64,000 nt of DNA, taken from assembly GCF_030272615.1 (NCBI RefSeq), contig NC_081407.1:150039744-150103743 (forward strand), given 5' to 3'. Origin of the DNA: Cryptomeria japonica. Taxonomy: Eukaryota; Streptophyta; Pinopsida; Cupressales; Cupressaceae. Shown here in pieces: positions 47,228 to 57,822 of this stretch; position 1 is the first letter of the stretch; each line of letters begins with the position of its first letter. The translations under genes and the position numbers were made by a program. The notes under the pieces were generated by a model. The model was not told the DNA's origin, ran no database searches, and saw only the letters and a list, made by a program, of their open reading frames with translations.

Positions 47228-48167
47228 ATATTCCTTAATCACATCTAGGATCAAATTTTCCTATTCCATCATCTCTTTTGATATAGCATTTAATTCCAAA
47301 AATTCTGAAATACTTGACAGTAGGAGTATGACTGAACCATAATTCATAAGGATGCTTACCAGTATCACCTTTTATGTGTATTCTATTGAACGTGTAGATT
47401 GTGGTATTGGCAACTTCTCTCCAATAAATATCAGGCAATTTGGCTTCCATCATCATTGTCCTTGCAACATCTAAGATAGTTTTGTTCTTTCTTTCCACTA
47501 CTCCATTCTGTTGTGGAGTTCTAGGTGTAGATAATTGTATTCTAATTCCATGGTTCTCACAAAAATGATTGAATTCACCAGATTTAAATTCACCACCTTG
47601 ATTTGATCTTAAGCATTTTATCTTCAATTATGTTTCTATCTCAACCATAGCTTTAAATATTTTGAATTTTTCAAGGGCTCCTAATTTTTCTTTTAAAAAT
47701 GCAACCCACATCATTCTAGAGTAATCATCAATAATCAACATAAAGTATCTATCTTCTTGAAAGATTTTAGTCCTTGATGGACCACATAGATTAGTATGAA
47801 TAAGATTAATAATTTCATTAGATCTATCATGTATGCTTTTGAAAGAAGTTCTAACTTGCTTACCCATTTGACATTCTCTGCATACCGGATTACGAGGCTT
47901 CATGATTTTGGGAAAATCTCTGACAACCTTGGTTGAACTGATCTTTACTATGCAATCAAAATTCACATGACACATCCTTTTATGCCATAGCCAACTTTCA
48001 TCAATTTGAGCAATCAAGCAAGTCTTCTCATTAGAGTTCAAATGAAAGATATTTCCTCTGGTCTGAGTTCTAGATGCAATTTCCATTCCAAATCTATTGA
48101 TAATCTTGCATTTTCCATCTTTGAATTGTAAATGAAATCCTCTATCCACCATCTGACCTACACTCAA
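47228..48167 (-). pseudogene. Copia integrase, broken
   Basis: The zinc-binding region (about 48000-47870) shows WHKRMCH and CRECQMGK (HHCC type). The catalytic core begins with LIHTNLCGP, where Asp is usual, so the first acidic residue is Asn. It goes on with FMLIIDDYSRMMWVAFLKEK, stops near 47627, and resumes with LRSNQGGEFKS, where the second catalytic Asp is also Asn. The third residue is kept in QQNGVVERKN. Two of the three catalytic residues are changed, and a stop splits the frame, so this integrase should be inactive. Confidence 0.9.
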
Positions 48168-49491
48168 GATTATGCTTCAAACCTTCAACATAATAAACAT
48201 TGTCAGTATTGTTTTTACCATCCAAGGATATTGTTCCTTTTCCTTTGATCTTGCATGCCTTGTTGTCTCCAAATCTGACTACTCCACCATCAAATTCTTG
48301 CAGAGTTAGGAATTTCCTCTTATCACTGGTCATGTGGTGTGAGAAACCACCGTCTATAACCCATTCATCTTTCTCTTCAATTTTAGCAACTAGGGCTTTC
48401 TCCTCAGTATGAGTTTTATCATTGACAGGACCTGAAGATTCATCCTTGATAGTAATAAAGACCCAATCTTTTCCACTACCTAAGCTTCCATTACTGGATC
48501 CACTTGTAGGTTCATCATCACCAGCAAAGTAACATGATTTGTCCTTATTCTTTCTATATTTCGGATTAAGTTTATAATTCCTCAAAAATCTTTCATGATT
48601 CCTTGCAGCTCTTTCAGGACATCTAGAAGCAAAATGACCAATCTTATTGCATGAAAAATATTTAAAGGGAACTTTTCCTTCATACTTACTTCCAACCAGT
48701 CCATTAGGGATTCTTCTAGCAATTAGGGCTTCCAATTATTCAAGTTCTACGTTCTCTCTTTCAATGTCTTCCATCTCTTTAGCATATAACTCTTTCCAAT
48801 CTATCTTCTTCTTACCGGAGGTAGATGCTTTGAATGCAGTTTCTATTTTAGTAGCATTCTGATCTCCAAGCTCTTCAAGTTCAAAAGCAGTCAATTTCCC
48901 AAGTAATGTATCTCTGGTAACAAGGGTGTTTGACATTGTCTAGAGTTCATTTATTGTAGTAGCTTTCATTTTGTAAGACGGAGGTAAAACTCTTAGAATT
49001 TTTGAAAAAATCTCATCCTCATTAATTGTTCCGCCGCAGCATTTGATTCCCATGACAATCTCATTCACTCTTTCCATGAAAGAACTTATCTTTTCATCTT
49101 CTTCCATCTTTAAATTTTCATATCTCACCCAATAACCTTCAAGTTTTGTAATCTTTACTGCTTGGTCGCCTTCATATAGATTTTAAAGCTTCAACTAGAT
49201 CTACTTTGCATTTTCTAGCTCTATGACATTCAACAATTTTTCATCTGATAGGGCACTTAACAATGCTTCTTTTGCTCTGACATCGTTATCAACATTCTTC
49301 CATTCATCAATAGGTGCTGGAGTTCCAGAACTAGGATCATGAGGTGTATAACCTTTTTATATTATCTCCCATATCTCAGCTCCAAGACATCTCAGATGAA
49401 TATTCATTCGCTTCTTCCATAATTTGTAATTTGTACCATCAAATATGAGACTCTTCTTCTGGTAGAAATTAGATGAAGAACTTGATGCCAT
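48142..49491 (-). pseudogene. Copia gag and protease, broken
   Basis: Starts at 49491 with a short Ser-rich leader and FDGTNYKLWKKRM, the usual Copia gag opening. Stops follow near 49360 and around 49190. Further gag pieces are 49128-48940 and 48936-48736. A zinc knuckle lies near 48660-48610 (YFSCNKIGHFASRC), with Tyr where the first Cys should be. The protease active site near 48350 reads WVIDGGFSHHMT, with Gly in place of the usual Ser after Asp. Downstream GDNKACKIKGKGTI matches the protease flap region. Clearly non-functional. Confidence 0.9.
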
Positions 49492-49538
49492 CGGATCTCC
49501 TCAAGTGGTTAGGATTTTGCAAAGAGGACCTTTCTCTG

Positions 49539-49584
49539 ATATCAATTGTTAGAATGCTCTGATACCAATTGTTAGAATGAACCA
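49539..49584 (-). repeat. Duplicated LTR end/primer-site segment
   Basis: GATA(T/C)CAATTGTTAGAATG occurs twice in tandem (49539 and 49561 onward), so the LTR end and tRNA primer-binding site are duplicated with 22-bp spacing. The inner copy has GATATC instead of GATACC. Confidence 0.85.
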
Positions 49585-50756
49585 GAGGAAAACTGAGAGG
49601 GGGGGTGAATCAGTTTTCCACAACTAGTTCAACAGTTATTGCATATTATAAACCTTCTACCAGGGCAAAATTAAAACAGCACAGCGAAATACAAAGCATG
49701 AGATTACACAACACACAACACCAATATTTTGACGTGGAAAACCTGATGAATTGAAAAACCATTGTGGGAAACCTTACCCACAATCAGATAATACTTTTGT
49801 AGCAGTATGTGAAAATATTACAATGGGGATTGCACATGCAATTAGGCCAATAGCCTAGAGGAAACTCCTCAACAGAAAAGGGAAGCCTCACTAACTTGCA
49901 TAATTATCAGACTACAATCTGGAGGAAACGAACTGTGGAAATAACATCTCCAAATGCTTGGTTACAGTTTCGGTTAAGCACAGATGTTTGCCTTGCAACA
50001 CCAAACTCTCCACAACATTTTGTTGAATGATATATCCTTGTTCGCACATTTATCTCTCTCTATTAATGCAGATAGTATATCGATTCCAAAATTACATAAG
50101 CATATCACCTATAAATACAAATCATCAACCTTGATAATAAGGTCGGCTAAACCCTCAACCCTCAACTCATAATTACATTATATGATACAAAGATCGACCA
50201 TCAAACCAATATTATGATTTACGTTACATAGGATGGACCTAATTCAAATTCCCAAACAATTACATCCACCGGAAATCCCATCAAGATCAACCGCAACACG
50301 TTACACCAACCGAGAAAAACCCTCAGTGTCAATAACACAGAATGTCCTACCAGACCCAAATAGGATCACCAAATATTCATGCCAGCCATTGTGAAGCCAC
50401 CAAACAATTGGGGCATGATCAAGAACACCTTTAGCATTTTAAGAACCATTTCTAGAAGCTGCATCAAAACCACTTAACCATTTCATCAAATATCACCAAC
50501 CAGGACCGAGAACATCAATCGGCAATCTAGAACATAATCAATAGCTTTTGGAGCACCAAATCACGAACCAATTGAATATGACATACATATAATCATCGTG
50601 AATATCCTTCCCTAACCGCATCCAACAATCTGAACATACCAGAGCAAAATCTCTGGCAACCTCTTCCAAAACCATGTCCAACCAGAGCAGGTCAACAACC
50701 AACCAAAGTAGTGTTGATATCAATGACAACACATAATCAATTCCTGCATATTTCCA
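49570..50756 (-). repeat. Copia 5' LTR
   Basis: 1187 bp, starting TGTTAGAATGAACC and ending CATATTTCCA, aligned over its full length with 43789-44996. The ORFs at 49984-50172 and 44202-44390 are the same LTR segment and not genes. Confidence 0.92.
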
Positions 50757-53700
50757 ATAGTTGAAACTCTTATTCCCCTCCCATAAGAATCCTTTTAGGA
50801 TGGTTTCAATATCCAACTTTACTTGCTTTGTCATGGGAGGGACAACCATTATATAATTAGGAATTGTATCCAAAACTACCCTGATTAGAAGAATCCTTCC
50901 TGCTAGAGAGAGCCATGTGTTTTTCCAAGAAGCAATCCTATTTTTGATGAAGGAAATGATGTTTTCCCAGAAGCTTTGTTTCATGCATCCAGCAAATAAA
51001 GGGATGCCTAATTATTTGGATGGGAGAGAGTCTTGTTTAAAGCCTAGCACCCCTGAAACTTTTTAATTCAAGGATGGATTGTTGTTTAGAAAGAAACTTT
51101 TGACTTCCAAGCATTAATTTTCTGCCCTGATACTAGACAATATAAGTCCAGTACTTTCTTCATGGTTTTGGCTTCCTTCATGAATGGTTCTCCAAACAAA
51201 ATAGTGTCATTTGCAAAGAGAATATGTGTAGCTTCAACTTGAGTGTATGGAATAGAGATGTCATCCCAAAATCCAAAGGAATGATGAAAAGAGATTAGTT
51301 TTCTCAATGCCCCTGCCATTATTATAAAGAGCGATGAAGAGAGGGGGTCTCCCTGTTAGATACCCTATGAAGATGAGAAAAAACCTTCTAGTGTTCCATT
51401 AATAATTACTGAGAATTTTTCCCCTAATATGCATGAGATGATCCACTTGCACCATTTGGTATCAAAACCAAACTTAAGGAGGACATGATGAAGAAAAGTC
51501 CAACTAACTTTGTCATATGCCAAGTTATCATGTCTAGCTTAAGAATCATAGCTTCTCTTTTGTATTCAGTTACCGAATGAATAATATTGTGTGCTACTAA
51601 TGATCCATCTAATGTCTCCTTACCTAGTACAAAGCCCCCTTGTTGTTGAGAGATTGTTTTAGGGATTGATTTTGTCAATCTGACTGATATCACCTTTGTG
51701 ACAATTTTGTAAATTGTATTACAAAGTGGAATGGGCCTAAAGTAAGAAAAAGATGATGGGCATGCCACTTTTGGTATCAAAGCAATGTGGGTAGTGTTAA
51801 TTTGTTAAATTGATTTAACATATTATAATTCTTCCTTGACTCCTCAACCACTCTCCAAATATCTTCCCCTACAATGACCAACAGTTTTGGAAGAACGTAG
51901 CTGAGAAACCATCTAATGCAGGGGTCTTATCTAACTGTATTGGGAAAACAACTTGCTTGACTCCTTGAAGAGAAAAAGGCTTCATTAATTCCACATTATC
52001 TTGTTTTGTGAGAAAAAATGGAATGTATTGTAAGACTAAAATACTTTCTTGAGGCAAGTTTGCGTCATTTGTCCTTACACCATCCGAGAAAAGGGGAAAA
52101 AAAACTAAATTCCCTCTTTTTGAATACCCTCTCTGCCTGATATATAATTTCCTATGGAGTCCTTAATTTGTGTAATCAGATTAGATGCCCTTCTCATTTT
52201 TGCTGAGGAGTGGAAAAATTTAGTATATCGGTAGCCTTCCTGTAGCCATAGTTCCCGAGATTTTTGCCTCCAAAAAAATTCCTCTCTTGCAAGAATTTCT
52301 TCCAAATGGGTGTTCATCTGATTTTGAAGCTTGTAATTTTGTTCATTGATCCCATGCTTGATAATGTCTTAATTAAGGTTTGTATGGCTTCCTCTACTTC
52401 TGATTTCTAAGCAAAAGTCTTTTTTTAAATTGATTTATTCCAATGTTTAATTTTTAGCTTGATCCATTGCAACTTTTTGGCAACTTGATACATCATGGAA
52501 CCTTGATAGAAGGGCGAATTATTTCACCATTGTTCTAGTAGGGGCAAGAAAGTAAGATCCCTAAACCACATGTGTTCATATTTTAAAGAGCTCTTATATT
52601 TTGGAAACCAACGTGCAAGGGCAATGGTTGCTTGAAGAGCAAAATGATCTAAGCCAGATAGAGGTAGAATTTCAATTAGTGGGGAGACATACTTAACAAG
52701 CCAAATGGGATTTATCAGAAATATATCTAGTCTCTCCGCAATATGCAAAAAACCTTGCCTTCTATTTGTCCAAGTGACATTTCCATTTGAGGGGGTGTAG
52801 TCCTTTAGTGTGTTGTTAATGACAAAATCATTGAAATCTTGCATAGCTTTGGGAGGTGGAATAATACCCCCTGTATTATCCTTTAATGAAAGAATTGCAT
52901 TGAAATCACCAGCAATTAAAACTAGGACATCAGGGGAGTTTTCTATTGTCTATGAGATTGTGTCCTAAAGGAGTTTCTTCCCTATAATTGAGTTAGGGCC
53001 ATACACTAAAATCAAGTGGAAGGAGACATCTGAAACTTTGACTTCAACTTGTATAAAATTTTCTTTGATTGGAATTGGCTTAATTTGGGCACTCTTCTCC
53101 TTCCATATAATTGCTAGACCTCCTGAAGCATCTATAGATAGAGAAGCTAAATACTTCCAGTGTTTCCACTACTTGAATGGTTGATCTTGGGTTGCATCTG
53201 AAAATTTTGTCACCTATAGTAAGATAATGTTTTCCCTAGAAATATCTAATTAATATTTAATGAGGCGTCTCTTGATAGGGGTGTTCAAGCCCCTAAATTC
53301 CAAGACACAATCTTCATTTTTGGCTCAGAGAGTTACACACTCTCCTTGGGTGCAACTTTTCATCTAGGGTAGGCTATGTACCTACATGAACTTCTTGCTT
53401 TGTTAGTTTGGCTATTTTTCTTCTCCTTTGGGGGTCTACCCACTCTGTCTTTCACCTTCTTAGGCATGATCTCCTTTGTAGATAGAGTTTGTACAATCGA
53501 GTCTTTAGTTGGAGACTCTGGGCCAATGATATTATCAACATAAGGGAGTAGGAGAGGATCTCAGATATGATCTTCCTCACCCTCTGAAGTTTTCTTAGAA
53601 GGGTAAGAAATCCTTTTTTAATTAATCTCTGGAGAAGTGACATTAAAATAGGAGATGTGATACTCTGATTCCTCAATTGGATTGTGGAGTTAAGAACCAT

Positions 53701-53945
53701 AGAGTTGAAGACAGTGGTCATGATTTCCCAATTCAGATAATTATCTCCTCCTTTGTTATTCATTTTCACAACAATTACTCCATTTGTCATTCAGTTCCTT
53801 TGACAATGGAGGGATATGTCATTAATGAGGCCCATCTTATTCTCTTTTTTCTTCCAAGACGAGGCCCAACTTATTCTCTTCTTCTTCCAAGACTTGGCAG
53901 CAACCTTGAAAAAACTGGTTATTGTTTATGGTGAAAATGGAACAA
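50757..53945 (-). pseudogene. LINE fragment A: ORF1 end, endonuclease, reverse transcriptase
   Basis: The 5' and largest piece of the split LINE. A basic tail typical of an ORF1 end (MPKKVKDRVGRPPKEKK, from 53466) precedes an APE-type endonuclease starting near 53312 (KMKIVSWN, with a one-base frameshift just after). GDFNAI lies near 52890, and VTWTNRRQGF and SGLDHFALQ near 52780-52640. A linker with FFWRQKSRELWLQEGYRYTK follows. The reverse transcriptase has DKTPALDGFSATFFQ, SYFRPIPLCNTIYKI, QQQGGFVLGKETLDGS, GDPLSSSLF and HILFANDTILFGE. The last corresponds to the FADD active site with the first Asp replaced by Asn. WKNTWLSLAGRILLI and FLWEGNKSF end at the Copia insertion. Many stops. Confidence 0.9.
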
Positions 53946-53948
53946 CAA

Positions 53949-54700
53949 TGTTGAAAGACTAAAATAGATTCAACCATAAAACCCTAGCCTAAGAACAACA
54001 AAGATCCACCATAACATATGAAGATTACCTAAGACAAATGCAAATCAACAAAATCACAAAGATGATACCATCACATGTCCATCAGGGTTTGAATCTCCAT
54101 TCTTCCTATCTCCATTGATCTTGCTTGATATATTTGCTCTCAGATTTTATGTGTGCACAAGAGCTCAACAAAGAACGGAAATATGGTTGCAAGTAGGCTT
54201 GATCCCATATGAAAGTTTGAAAGTGTAGTTGAGAGGGGAATGTGTAGGAGATTGATAATGAGAGAAGCATCCTCTTATATAGAAGACACTATAAGAAATG
54301 GAGGGATAAGATTGAGAGGTGTGAAAGATAAATGGTCGGCTAGGATTAGAGAGTAGGTAGAGGAAATAAGAAAATAATGTGAGGGTAGGTAGTGTAGGAA
54401 TTAAGAGATGATGACATGTGTCATGGGTAGAAAAGGCTAATGAATTAGTTAAATAAATAAAGATTTGTTTAATTAATAGAGGAAGTGGGATCAATTAAAT
54501 AAGTAAAAGTATTTATTTAATTTAGGAAAGGACAATTTAAATAAATAAATGTATTTATTTAAATGAGGAAAGGCTTAGAAGAGGATAAATGAATTAATTA
54601 AATAAATAAAGATTTATTTAATTATTATAAGAATTAGGCTAAAATAATTAAATAAATAAAATATTTATTTAATTAGACAGGACAATTTTAGGTGTCTACA
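53949..54700 (-). repeat. Gypsy 3' LTR (copy 1)
   Basis: 752 bp from TGTTGAAAGACTAAAATAG to TTTTAGGTGTCTACA, followed at 54701 by the complement of the polypurine tract AAAGAGGGACAAAA. It resembles 27609-28221. Its left edge abuts the LINE, so the Gypsy element probably also inserted into, or next to, the LINE 5' region. Confidence 0.8.
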
Positions 54701-54714
54701 TTTTGTCCCTCTTT

Positions 54715-55240
54715 GAGACAATGCAACTTGTTGTGTTGTTTCAAAGAAGATAAGATGAACTGATACAAAGTTGCCCCAAGACAGGAATGATATGCCCCCT
54801 TGAGAGATTGAATGAAAATGTTTCAAAAAGATCGCTGACAATCTCTCGATAAGAAAGAAAGGCTAGAAAGGACTGACAAGATAGGATAGAGTGACAGAGT
54901 CGCGGGATAAAGAAGACTGACTCAAGAGATTAGGGCTAGGGTAGTCTATAAGATAGACTACGAGGGAAAACATCTACATTGTCATCCACACACCTAAGAG
55001 ATCAGAGTGCAGATAGAGCAAAGAGCATTCAGTAGCGATGGCATTGGTGCATAGGTTTGATCGCGTTCACTGATATTAGAGGCCAGCAGATGCAGGAGAG
55101 CTGGTAAGTACCACAAAACCTCCTTGTACCTTGTTGCATTAATTGTTGTCATAAATGCATGTTAGGTAGGGTAATAAATGTGCATTAAGTATGTCTAGGA
55201 AAGTGTCAAGCGGGTCAAAAGATGAGAAGGCCAAGCGTCT
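54715..55240. other. Gypsy noncoding region next to the 3' LTR
   Basis: No coding sequence. It matches 28230-28540 in patches (CTTTGAGACAATG, CCCCCTTGAGAG). Confidence 0.55.
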
Positions 55241-55970
55241 ATGTTAAATACGAGCATGTTTGTGAAGTGCAGGTGCGTCTATGCAGGGAAGGCACGTCTG
55301 TGCAAATCAGAGGCACGTCTATGAAATGCAGAAATGTCTATGAAGTATGCAAGCGCGTTTGTGTCATGAATGTGTGTTTATGTCTTCAAGGTTGAATCGA
55401 CAATTCTGTGATAAACATACGCTGCCGATTGGATAAGTTGCTGAGAGGATACACTCAAACAGGTCCTTTGGGGAAGACTAGGATAACAGATAGGGCTAGG
55501 ATTGACAATTCTGTGATAGAACATACGTTGCCAATCGGGAAACTACTCAAGAAGATACACTCAAGAAGAGGCCCTAAGATAGGATAGAATGAGGCACTTT
55601 GTGATGAACAAGGAGTACCAAAAGAAATTGGCAATTCTGTGATAGAACATATGTTGCCAATTGGATTAGGCTGAAATTGACAATTATGTGATAGAACATA
55701 CGTTGTCAATTGGATAAGATACTCAAGAGGATACACTCAAGTAAGTTCCCTAAAAGATAAGATAAAAGTAGCACTTTGTGATGAACAGGGAGTACCACTA
55801 GGATAGAGTGCCATATGATAGATATAAGCACTAGGATAAAAACTAGCACTTTGTGATGAACAGGGATTACCACTAGGATAGAGTGCCATATGATAAATAT
55901 AAGTACTAGGATAAAAAGAAGCACTTTGTGATGAACAGGGAGTACTACTGGGATTGACACAATTGATTTT
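55240..55970. repeat. Compound minisatellites before the PMD ORF
   Basis: Three types are stacked. First, CGTCTATG-centred imperfect units at 55226-55385. Second, CAATTCTGTGATAGAACATA with CGTTGCCAATTGGATAA, four copies near 55390, 55500, 55630 and 55680. Third, GCACTTTGTGATGAACAGGG units at 55771, 55846 and 55921, exactly 75 bp apart, with a diverged earlier copy near 55593. The third type ends about 25 bp before the PMD start. Confidence 0.88.
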
Positions 55971-55993
55971 CTTGACTGTAGGAGGACCTACCT

Positions 55994-57822
55994 ATGCTGG
56001 AGTCACGGGAGAGATTCCCTTCGACTCAGGGGTTACAAGTAGAGCTGACATTCAAGGATAGAGCAACAGTTGAGGCCATGGGATTACGATATATTATGTA
56101 TATGCCTGAGTTTCTGGTGAACGTGGGATTGTTGACTGCATTATCTGAGAGATGGCATTCAGAGACATGCACATTTCATTTGTCAATGGGTGAGATGACA
56201 CTCACCTTAGAGGATGTATATAGGATATTGCGGATACCGATCGTTGGGGAGTTGGTTCCTTATGATCAAGAGGGCGATAGGGATGCGCTGAGATGGGTGT
56301 TTCAGGATCCAGGACTCGAGATGAGGGTGGGACATGTGGCTTGGGACACCTTGACAGCTACAGGATTGGCACTATCAGCGGTGCTGGCAAGAGTTATTAG
56401 TAGGTTCCTCTGTCTGGATAGGGCGATACGAGGGTTGGCTATAGGATGGGGGAGGACACTGGAGACATTGGTGACTGAGCACACAAAGTTTGCATGGGGG
56501 TCGTGTCTGCTGGCACACGTGTATTATGAGCTGCATCAGTTTGTATATCATGGATCAGCAGGATTGGGGTGTGGAGTGACATTACTGCAGGTATGGGCAT
56601 ATGAGCATCTTTCGGTGACACAACTGATACACTTTAGAGGCAGGAGAGATGGGCACAGTTATCTACATTTGTATGATATGATTACTTCCTAGCCATGGAT
56701 TGGGAGGCTAGAGTATTGGTGCCGAGTGATTGATGAGATAGATAGTGTGGTATGGAGGCCTTACCGAGACTGTGAGGAGTGAGAGGATGACATAGTGGAG
56801 CTGCCATATGTGCTCAAGAGTAGGTATCTGATTGAGAGGACACCATACATTATTGAGTGGCAATTGATTAATAGATATGCAGGCAGTTTGGCTAGATACA
56901 TCGGATATCACAGGGTTCAGGGATGTATGCATGGACAGTGAGGGATCAGGTGCATTTAGGTCTGTTATTGTCTTATGATCAGGCAATGAAATAGATGCTA
57001 GAGATGGTTCTGATGCCTTGGTATATTTGGGAAGATGTGGAGGATGCAGGGATGGATGCAGAGTATAGTGCATATTGGGCAAAGCATCTGTTTTCACTGC
57101 TGACATATCCAGGGGAGTCGATAGAGGATGATGGTAGAGATGATCGTGGAGATGGTGGAGGCACAGGCAGACGATGGAGGCGAGGGGCATTGGCAGAGAG
57201 GAGGGTAGCTCAGAGGAGAGAGGGTGGAGAGGAGAGACAAATGCATGTAGTGAGGGGTAGAGGTGGATTTTCGTTACAGGTGCCAGCAGCATAGGTTCCC
57301 AGATAGGTACAGGGACAAGGACAGGGATAGCCACAGGAGCAGCCACAAGGACAGGGGGAGGAGGGAGGAGAGGAGGAGGATGAGATACCATCCTTGAGGG
57401 AGATCTGCCAAGGATAAGAAGATGAGATCTAGGATCTGGAGAGGGATACGGCTAGGCTCAAGAGACAACTAAGGGACATTGAGCGGGAGAGGGATCAGGT
57501 TATTCTGCGCTATACAGAGGCTGAGATAGCACTGAGGGTAGGAAGGCAGGAAACAAAGGACACAGGGGCCGGATACGCCTATGTTCTATGGGCAAGGGAG
57601 GAGATAGCCTACTGGAGAGACCTGTACTATGGAGTGGTGCCACTAGATCAATGGGACAGAGCTTCCGGAGACCATCACGGACTACGACGACCACTGGAGG
57701 GAGAGATAGGAGATAGGCGTCTAGTGGTGGGATCATGGGTCCTCTACCACCACCAGATAAAGGGGGCAAGAGAGATGATCCTGGGGCAGGTCCTACCAGG
57801 GCTTAGACTCCGTCGAGGCTAG
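55994..57822 (+). pseudogene. Plant mobile domain (PMD) protein, broken
   Basis: An open frame of 232 codons from 55994, preceded by a possible splice acceptor (TTTTCTTGACTGTAG). It has the PMD hallmark FHLSMGEMTLTLEDVYRILR near residue 60, where families typically show GEMTITLxDV. It continues with RIPIVGELVPYD, WAYEHLSVTQ and a Y-rich segment. A TAG at 56690 and a TGA near 56779 interrupt a frame that still makes sense (VWRPYRDCEE, LPYVLKSRYLIERTPYI). After a frame change, 56995-57820 encodes WIWED-like, Arg/Gly-rich and charged coiled-coil segments (LKRQLRDIERERDQ), again with stops. PMD proteins occur as host silencing factors and as cargo of transposons. The position antisense inside a Gypsy element argues for the transposon type. 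Confidence 0.8.

Larger units (their letters stand above)
43789..50756 (-). mobile_element. Ty1/Copia LTR retrotransposon, defective, nested in LINE
   Basis: A full-length element with LTRs at 43789-44996 (3') and 49570-50756 (5'). On the minus strand a TGGTATCAGAG primer site follows the 5' LTR (49568-49558). A polypurine tract AAAGGGGGAGATTAT precedes the 3' LTR (45011-44997). The order gag, protease, integrase, reverse transcriptase, RNase H is diagnostic of Copia. The flanks in the LINE (GTCGT left, ATAGT right) match at three of five positions, so the target duplication has diverged or one end is altered. Many stops make it inactive. Confidence 0.93.

Noticed and set aside
43352-53790. 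LINE and Copia fragments as host genes
   Set aside because: Domain content (endonuclease, RT, integrase, RNase H), LTRs and target duplications identify them as retrotransposon remnants.
54165-54494. Ser/Pro/Leu-rich ORF in Gypsy LTR
   Set aside because: Lies wholly within the LTR and has no recognised domain.
56708-57391. 227-codon minus-strand Pro/Leu/Ser-rich ORF
   Set aside because: Antisense of the PMD pseudogene, whose plus-strand frame has recognisable family motifs; the Pro-rich product mirrors purine-rich coding sequence.
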